Of a DNA stretch of 64,000 bases, positions 58,099 through 64,000 are shown in pieces. The notes below the pieces were generated by a model that was not told the DNA's origin, made no database searches, and was given only the letters and a program-made list of their open reading frames with translations. Origin of the DNA: Anaspis maculata (Eukaryota > Arthropoda > Insecta > Coleoptera > Scraptiidae); contig OX421963.1 of assembly GCA_949128115.1 (NCBI GenBank), positions 51,703,306-51,767,305 of the forward strand. Reading direction: 5' to 3'. A program made the position numbers and the translations under genes. Position 1 is the first letter of the stretch; each line of letters begins with the position of its first letter.

Positions 58099-59285
58099 GA
58101 TTATTACATACAACGCCCTTGATTATTAGACCTACAAGGATAATATTCACTTATCTAAATCCCACTGTCAATAGCAACGGAATAAAATTCATGTAAACAA
58201 CAAAATATGACAGCTGTCACTTCGGACTTCTTTTTTGTAATAATCTTCAAAATATCACTCGTGCTCGAGATTTTCCCAGATAATTTTGGCCAGGCGTTTC
58301 CCTCGGGCTGATTGTCCCTGGATAAATGGAGTCGGGCATTTATCGCTACAATCAGCACTCGCGATCGCCTGACCAAAATTATCGTGAAAATCTAAGCACT
58401 TGTGATATTACTGTTGATTATTACACACACCGCCCTTGATTATTAGACCTACAAGGATAATATTCACTTATCTAAATCTCACTGTCAATAGCAACGGAAT
58501 AAAATTGATGTAAACAACAAAATCTGACAGCTGTCACTTTGGACTTCTTTGTTGTAATAATCACCAAAAATATCACTCGTGCTCGATATTTTCCCAGATA
58601 ATTTTAGCCAGGCGTTTCCTTCGGGCTGGTTGTCGCTAGATAAATGCCCTCCTCCTACGGAGTCGGGCATTTATCGCTACAACCAGCACTCGCGATGGCC
58701 TGTCCAAAATTATCGTGAAAATCTAAGCACTTGTGATATTAATGTTGATTATTACATACAACGCCCTTGATTATTAGACCCACAAGGATAATATTCACTT
58801 ATCTAATAGCCAGTTCCACCAGCGAATTTAATCATTGTTAACTAATTGAGGCATTTTCTCTGGTGATTATTGGCTTAGTGACCACAGAAAACACAAGTTT
58901 TCACGAAAGATTATGGAAAAATGTTTAGACCACAACAGCTTGTATGCATTTTCCGGGGTCATTCAACCAGCACTGACCTAGAATCCATGAGAGAAAATGT
59001 CTCAATTAGCTAACAATAATTAAATTCGCTGGTGGAACTGGATGTAAATCCCACTGTCAATGGCAACAGAATAAAATTGATGTAAACAACAAAATCGGAC
59101 TTCCTTTTGCAATAATCACCAAAATATCACTCGTGCTCGAGATTTTCCCAGATAATTTTGGCCAGGCGTTTCCCTCGGGCTGATTGTCCCTCCTCCTACG
59201 GAGTCGTGCATTTATCGCTACAATCAGCACTCGCGATCGCCTGACCAAAATTATCGTGAAAATCTAAGCGTGATATTACTGTTGA
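58099..59285. repeat. Three tandem copies of a hairpin unit of about 320 bp
   Basis: Units start GATTATTACATACAACGCCC or a variant at 58099, 58416 and 58746. Each contains an imperfect dyad: ATAATTTTGGCCAGGCG against CGCCTGACCAAAATTAT, and ATTGTCCCTGGATAAATG against CATTTATCGCTACAAT. The third unit is split by a MITE (58807-59044). Confidence 0.9.
58807..59044. mobile_element. 238-bp MITE inserted in the third tandem unit
   Basis: The ends TAGCCAGTTCCACCAGCGAA and TTCGCTGGTGGAACTGGATG are flanked by TAA (58804-58806, 59045-59047). Units 1 and 2 keep the intact site CTTATCTAAATC, proving the insertion and a 3-bp TWA duplication. Confidence 0.92.
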
Positions 59286-59828
59286 ATATTATTGAACTGT
59301 TTTTCAACCAATAGGAACAATTTATTGTCAAAAGAAGGTAGACGAACGCGAACGTCAGTACAGAAGTGTCAAATGTCGAACGTTTTTATTTTCAGCAGCC
59401 AGAATTTTTACAATTTCTGGGCGATTGATTTCAATTTTTTCGATTAAAATTTTTACTGGGGTTTTCCAAACGATCAATTTTATTTGAATAAGCACTACTG
59501 ACAGAACCTGTGTACCTACCAGTGGTATTTGTTCTATAACAGGTTAAAAATTATCTGAGTTTATCGTTCACCAGAATTAATGAACTAGAAGTATCTTTGC
59601 CGACAGAGTCGAAATGGTGTTGATCAGCCTAGGCTGGAAGCGCGCAATCAAATACAAAGCAAACTTCAATACTTCCAATCAGTCAATATTTAGTGTCAAC
59701 ACGGCATAGTCCTGTGTGTTTGTTGGCGGTCAACAAACGAAAATGGACATACAAGGGAAAGACTTACCCGACGAAATACGGCTTATCTAATTTTATACCT
59801 TCACGTTATGAAACACTGTAGAAATATT
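59286..59828. other. Intergenic sequence downstream of the - strand gene
   Basis: No repeat or gene recognised. Confidence 0.4.
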
Positions 59829-59834
59829 TTTATT
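59829..59834 (-). terminator. Polyadenylation signal for the - strand gene
   Basis: AATAAA on the - strand (TTTATT on +), about 100 nt downstream of the stop at 59936. The spacing suits a short 3' UTR. Confidence 0.6.
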
Positions 59835-59935
59835 GAAATAAAACTTTTTCCACTTGCGAGACGAAAAACAAAGATAACAATAACTAACGTTTCAACTTTT
59901 GATAACAAAAAACTGGACAAAATAATAAAAAAAAC

Positions 59936-60163
59936 TTAGGTATACTTATCAATATCAATCATGGACATGGCCACGTCCGTGCTCGTTATCCTGGAATAAA
60001 CTAACGTGCTTTCTTCACAGCTTTCATCTAAAACGGACGATGCATGGGCGTTTGCTGTAGTTTCCAGGAAGGAGCTTGAATTGCTCTTGGATTTCATCAC
60101 GTCGATCTTGTCCAAATAGTACGAAATTTTCTCGTTGCATTCTGTGAGCAAGATGTCAACGTC
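59936..60163 (-). CDS. Last coding exon of an unrecognised gene
   Basis: Read on the - strand, ttatttcattgcag is followed in phase 0 by DVDILLTECNEKISYYLDKI, a Lys/Ser linker (DVMKSKSNSSSF), a Thr/Ala/Glu-rich stretch and the end SMIDIDKYT before the stop at 59936-59938: 75 residues. The first 25 residues have helix-like spacing of Leu, Ile and Tyr, while the rest is acidic, Ser-rich and probably disordered. An AATAAA lies about 100 nt past the stop. Balanced codon use, a clean acceptor and a close poly(A) signal support a real terminal exon. No family was recognised. Upstream exons should lie to the right on the - strand; none was seen to 64000, so a large repeat-filled intron is likely. The gene ends tail-to-tail with Ets65A, about 23 kb apart. 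Confidence 0.72.
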   Translation of the reverse strand, partial: DVDILLTECNEKISYYLDKIDVMKSKSNSSSFLETTANAHASSVLDESCEESTLVYSRITSTDVAMSMIDIDKYT

Positions 60164-60519
60164 CTGCAATGAAATAATAAGCAAAATACGTCTTTTTATT
60201 GTTGAGACTATAAAAGTTCAACTTTATGTAAAAAAAAAACATTGAACGTGGGTGCCTCGTGTGACTTTGCACCTAGTGTTAGTAGTGTTTTAATAGTTTC
60301 AAAGTTGAACCATTGTGTTGAACTGATTACTCAAAGGTACAGTAAACCAAAATAACCAAAACCAGGATGACGCAGTTTTTTTCGTGATTTTTGTAAAAAA
60401 TCGTGAGAAAAAATCCCAAGTCGTTACGAAAGGCGCTTTTCTTTAACTATAATCTCACTTTCCTCATCTCAATTATAGAGAAATAGATTTTCTGGGACAT
60501 TATTATATTGGAGAGTTTG
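60164..60519 (-). other. Presumed intron of the - strand gene
   Basis: Immediately upstream of the 60163 acceptor on the - strand; nothing else recognised. Confidence 0.45.
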
Positions 60520-60800
60520 GGTGCACACGTATGTACGACGTAACGTAACTTTAAACATGGAAATAATTTAAATAAAAATATCAATAATCAAATAAAAACG
60601 AGTTTGTTACTTGGAATTCCTTAGTTACAGGGGAGTTTTCACGTTCTACGTTGCGTTACGTCGTACGTTGCGTGCGCACACGTACGTATACCTCGTAACG
60701 TAACTTTCAACGTGAAAATTGACGAGTTTGTTATTTGCAATTCCTTAGCTACAGGGGACTTTTCACGTTCTACATTGCGTTACGTAGTACGTTCAGTGAG
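60520..60800. repeat. Tandem repeat, period about 124 bp, rich in ACGT words
   Basis: ACGAGTTTGTTACTTGGAAT at 60598 recurs as ACGAGTTTGTTATTTGCAAT at 60722, each followed by TTTTCACGTTCTAC and TTGCGTTACGT. TAACGTAACTTTAAACATGG and TAACGTAACTTTCAACGTGA precede the units. Confidence 0.85.
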
Positions 60801-60817
60801 ATCGAAAACTCCCTATT

Positions 60818-60890
60818 ATGTAGAAGCATACGCACAAAAGATCTTATAGGTCGCAGTGTAGAAAGGGTCCTTCAAGACCAAGTTGGGTGT
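60818..60890 (+). repeat. 70-bp block shared with the 31.9-kb foldback loop
   Basis: AAAAGATCTTATAGGTCGCA is identical here (60836-) and at about 31925-31944, and the flanks are similar. Both read KDLIGRS.ER.L.DQ in one frame, suggesting a coding fragment of an unidentified element. Confidence 0.6.
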
Positions 60891-61834
60891 TTGTATTGTC
60901 CAGTTTTCAATTTTTCTAAATAACATGTATTCACTCAATAAAGGTAAAAACTATGGTCCGTGTGAGCCGATAAGGAAGAAAACATTTATTATTGTATTAT
61001 TATTTTATGTATAAGGATCAGGAGCCTTTTTTAAAGAACTGAGAGACTCAAAACTGAGCAGTCCTAGCGGTACCTACACGTAAAAATGGCTCTAATTGTG
61101 ACAAAAGTGCGAAAATTTGTGTGTGGACTCCTAAAAGCATTCAAAAAGTTTCTAGATGGGGGGAAGCCAAGAAAAATTTTGATTTAAATATTTCAATTTT
61201 TTGTGGTCATTTTTTTATCTTTCAATTTTTTTCTCCGAAACTACTCGAGATTTTTACATTTGTTTTTGTTTTACGGTGAGTAATTAGTTAATCCAAGAAA
61301 CGAAAGGGAAAATTTGCGAAAAAAGTAATTGAACTGAAATGATGACGTTTTTTGTAAAGATCAAACTTTTCAATTTTTTTTTAGAAAAATATTGTGGACA
61401 TATAAAAAGTAAAAAAAAGGCAATTGTCCCTCAAAAAAAGCTCCATCACAAGTTCCCAAAGTGTTTCTCCAAATTCCAAGCCGTTTTCGAGATATTTGGA
61501 AAAATATTATTTCTTGCGACTGTTTTTTCATATTACATCAAATACATCACAGGTTCTTTTTTCTCGAGAATATAGTACTTCAGAATGATCAGAGAAAAGA
61601 TTTTTCAATAGTTTATTATGAAATATAACTTTTCCTGTGGTGTAGATCCATGGAACATCGAACCATTTCTACCCTGCCACCGTACTGTCTACACCACACC
61701 ACTCGATTATTTAGAAAATACATGGCATTTTGGCATTATAATCATCTAAGATCACCTGTTATGACACTTCATCCAAAAACTGGATGAGATCGAAGGTCTT
61801 GAGCCAACTCTTGAGCACATAATTTTGCCGCTGA
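60891..61834. other. Nothing recognised
   Basis: AT-rich with short frames. Confidence 0.35.
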
Positions 61835-62140
61835 TCAAATCGAATTGCAAACATTGCATCTTGTATTATCTCCTCGATCATCGCCATCATGACTGTTTTT
61901 GATACATTACAGTTGATTGAGCAAAGTCTGCTGCTATTTTTCGGAGTCCCGAAGAAGCTTCTAATGGGCAATGGAGTACAGTTCAAGATAGCAGATCTGT
62001 CTGTCACATACGGCTCCAAAATTTCGTTCAAAGCAAACTATCATTCTCCGGCGAACCCCACCGACAGCGTCAACCAAACAATTGATATCATGCTAAACCG
62101 CTATGTGTCCATGCAATCCAGGATCCAGGACAAGTTTTGA
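61835..62140 (+). pseudogene. LTR-retroelement integrase core fragment, catalytically dead
   Basis: The 101-residue open frame contains LLLFFGVPKKLLMGNGVQFK, then VTYGSKISFKANYHSPANPT and DSVNQTIDIMLNRYV. This lines up with the second half of the retroviral-type integrase core, where GVP..L.SDNG.QF, YG and YHPQANP.ERVNRT are typical of Ty3/gypsy and related elements (family knowledge). The Asp of the DNG motif is Gly here and the Glu position of the last motif is Asp, so two of the three DDE residues are substituted. The first catalytic Asp and the zinc-binding N-terminus are missing. After the stop at 62138 a shifted frame seems to continue (VAKLQTKLFEPDLMELDLM). This is an old broken copy. 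Confidence 0.8.
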
Positions 62141-62667
62141 ACAATCCACGTAACAATCACAACGTTATACAGAGTGGCCAAACTTCAAACCAAACTATTC
62201 GAACCAGACTTAATGGAGCTGGATTTAATGCTCGTCGTCATTTGGGGGCGCCTGTGTCATCGTAAGGAAATCGCGGAATCTGATTAAAATGGGCACAAAA
62301 GTGGGCGACGAGACAAGAGTGGGCCCAGTTTTATTCTCGGAACCAATCTCGAGTTGGAATGTACCCGGACACAAGAACAAGGGTTTGCAAACGACCTGGA
62401 CGTGCAGAACTCTCAGGGAATCCACCCTTACAACGAAAAAACCGTGAATATTTCGGAGGGTTTCAATTTCGGAGGAAATACAGAGCGCAGAGGCTATCGT
62501 TTTTTAGTAGGGCTACCTGACGGCTATTAGTTATCGTAATAAGATTCTTTAGCCTGTCGTCCAATTAATTTTGAAGTTCGTGGGCCTACTCGATCGCCGG
62601 AATTGTACCTCATTTTTAAAAACAAAATAACGAAATTCGGCATGCGATTTTCTCAAGCACGCTGAAA
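62141..62667. other. Decayed retroelement sequence after the integrase fragment
   Basis: A shifted frame seems to continue the integrase reading to about 62230; no further domain was recognised. Confidence 0.35.
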
Positions 62668-63598
62668 GGACCCCACACGTTTTCCATGAAAAAGTGGTTT
62701 CGGTGAATTTGGCTAAATTTTTTATATGTTGTAGATCTTGATTCAAGAAATATATTCCTGAAAAATTGGACCCCTGCTATGAACAGTTTTTCCCCTACAT
62801 CCCTAATAAGGCCAAAATTGGGAATAGTCTAAAATTTTTTGAAATTCATGAAACTGGTTCAAATTGAACTCGTGATCATGGGAAAAATAATTACAAAAAT
62901 CCAAGTTGTGAATTGGGGTAGTTATCAAGGGGGTTGGGGGTCGAAATTGAGGAAATAAATTAAAATTCCGAATTTTTTCATTCTTATACAATCTGAACAG
63001 AATAATAATCGAGAAATAATTTTGGAAAATCTAAATCAATTGATTGAGGGTCATTCTAAAGGGGGCTGGGGGTCAAAATCAAGAGAATGGAGTAACATTC
63101 CGAAACTTCCGATTTCCATTATTGGGAAAATAATTCAAAAAAATCTAAACCAATGGAAAGTAGAGGGTCGAAATCAAGACAACAATGGAATTCTGGACCT
63201 TACAGTTCATCTAGAAATTGATCTGGGTGAATGACAAAATGATAATAAAACCAATCTGCACAAGGATTGAGTTCTTCATTTCTCGACCATCCCTTTTCCC
63301 ACCCACCATAATATCTGCCTACAGCCATGTCCTAGTCCAAATAAGAATTTGTCTCAAGCATTTTTAAAATTCATGAAACTGACTCAAATTAAGTTGAAGA
63401 ATAAAAAATATAAGTTGTGAATTGGAGTAATTATCAAGGGGGCGGGGGTCGAAAGTGAAGGAATTAGCATTCCAGGAAAAGGGTGGAGAAATAATTGAAA
63501 AAAATCTGAATCAATAAATTGAGATGGTTGGTTACCTACTGAGGGGACAGTGGTCAAAATCTAGAAAAAGGAAGAAGTTCCGAAACTTTAAATTCATA
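62663..63598 (+). repeat. Dispersed repeat A, copy 3
   Basis: Starts GAAAGGACCCCACACGTTTT and matches 5274-6260 in order over its length (AAAAAGTGGTTTCGGTGAAT, GGACCCCTGCTATGAACAGT, GGGGTAGTTATCAAGGGGG). It ends where TACAGGGTG starts at 63598. Confidence 0.8.
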
Positions 63599-64000
63599 TA
63601 CAGGGTGTTGCATGAGGAAACCGACATAGCTGAAGGGTAGGTCCAGTTTTTCTAGGGGGACTAGGATCTCGCTTTGAAATTTTTCTATCGCTTTTCGTTT
63701 TGATGTTACAGAGTGAATCATGTATTTTGTCGAAGTTTTTGATAAGCTATATCTTCCGAATGGCTTATTGGATTGGACTGAAATTTGATAGGTATGATCT
63801 CCTAATGATAGCTAATACATTGCGCCATAAAGTTGTTCAGAAGTTTCAGGGCCGGACTGATTTTTTTTATTTTCAAAGTTTTTGTTAGAAAAGTCATATT
63901 TTCCAATGTTCTTTTGCAAAACCAGTATCAGATTCACAAACTACAGAAAAAATTCTACAAGGAACATCCTTCAATTTCTCCGGCACACCCAGAGTCTCCC
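63598..64000 (+). other. Lone TACAGGGTG end and right edge of the window
   Basis: TACAGGGTGTTGCATGAGG abuts repeat A; the partner end would lie beyond the window. No gene recognised. Confidence 0.45.

Noticed and set aside
58099..59285. CRISPR-like direct repeats
   Set aside because: Units are about 320 bp and palindromic with no spacer pattern; this is a eukaryotic tandem repeat.

Overview
The window is eukaryotic, almost certainly insect, genomic DNA. It is AT-rich and intron-rich, with GT-AG splice sites and dense transposon-derived repeats. The species cannot be fixed from the sequence alone. No bacterial-type operons, rRNA or CRISPR arrays were seen.

The main gene is on the + strand. 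It is the 3' part of an ETS transcription factor that I identify as the ERG/FLI1-class gene Ets65A (D-ets-3). Four exons are readable: 584-631 (48 nt linker exon), 19153-19342 (first two thirds of the ETS domain), 24262-24473 (rest of the ETS domain plus a conserved tail) and 35339-35487 (C-terminus and stop). All splice phases agree (1, 2, 1). Together they give about 199 residues. Upstream exons lie outside the window or were not recognised. The 3' UTR follows, with three perfect Pumilio-type UGUANAUA sites and an AATAAA at 36463.

A second gene lies on the - strand near the right edge. Only its last coding exon (59936-60163) is visible, with a good acceptor and an AATAAA about 100 nt past the stop. 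Its product was not recognised. Between the two genes are degenerate protein fragments: a LINE reverse-transcriptase C-terminus (33099-33480, -), a SWIM zinc-finger fragment (54401-54715, +) facing a truncated THAP zinc-finger fragment (54738-54941, -), and a retroelement integrase fragment with both visible catalytic positions substituted (61835-62140, +).

Most of the rest, introns and intergenic DNA alike, is repeats. (a) There are at least eight long foldback elements of 0.7-2.7 kb whose arms are diverged inverted copies. Several end in, or contain, the terminus TACAGGGTG, which recurs throughout the window. (b) Many short MITEs occur, several with exact 3-bp TTA/TAA duplications (PIF/Harbinger-like). 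Two of these have an empty site preserved in a paired foldback arm or in a tandem neighbour. (c) A hAT-like MITE carries a nested tRNA-derived SINE with a perfect 13-bp duplication, and a second SINE has a 14-bp duplication. (d) Four related solo LTRs begin TGTTACG and end CGTAACA or a variant. (e) A 1.8-kb element packed with ACGTTGG/ACGTCGG words sits inside a CAGGGTG-ended element. (f) There are several tandem repeats. Less repetitive, more GC-balanced intron segments near 11.6-12.4, 16.8-17.1, 22.05-22.5, 29.1-29.4 and 34.6-34.85 kb are candidates for regulatory DNA of the ETS gene.
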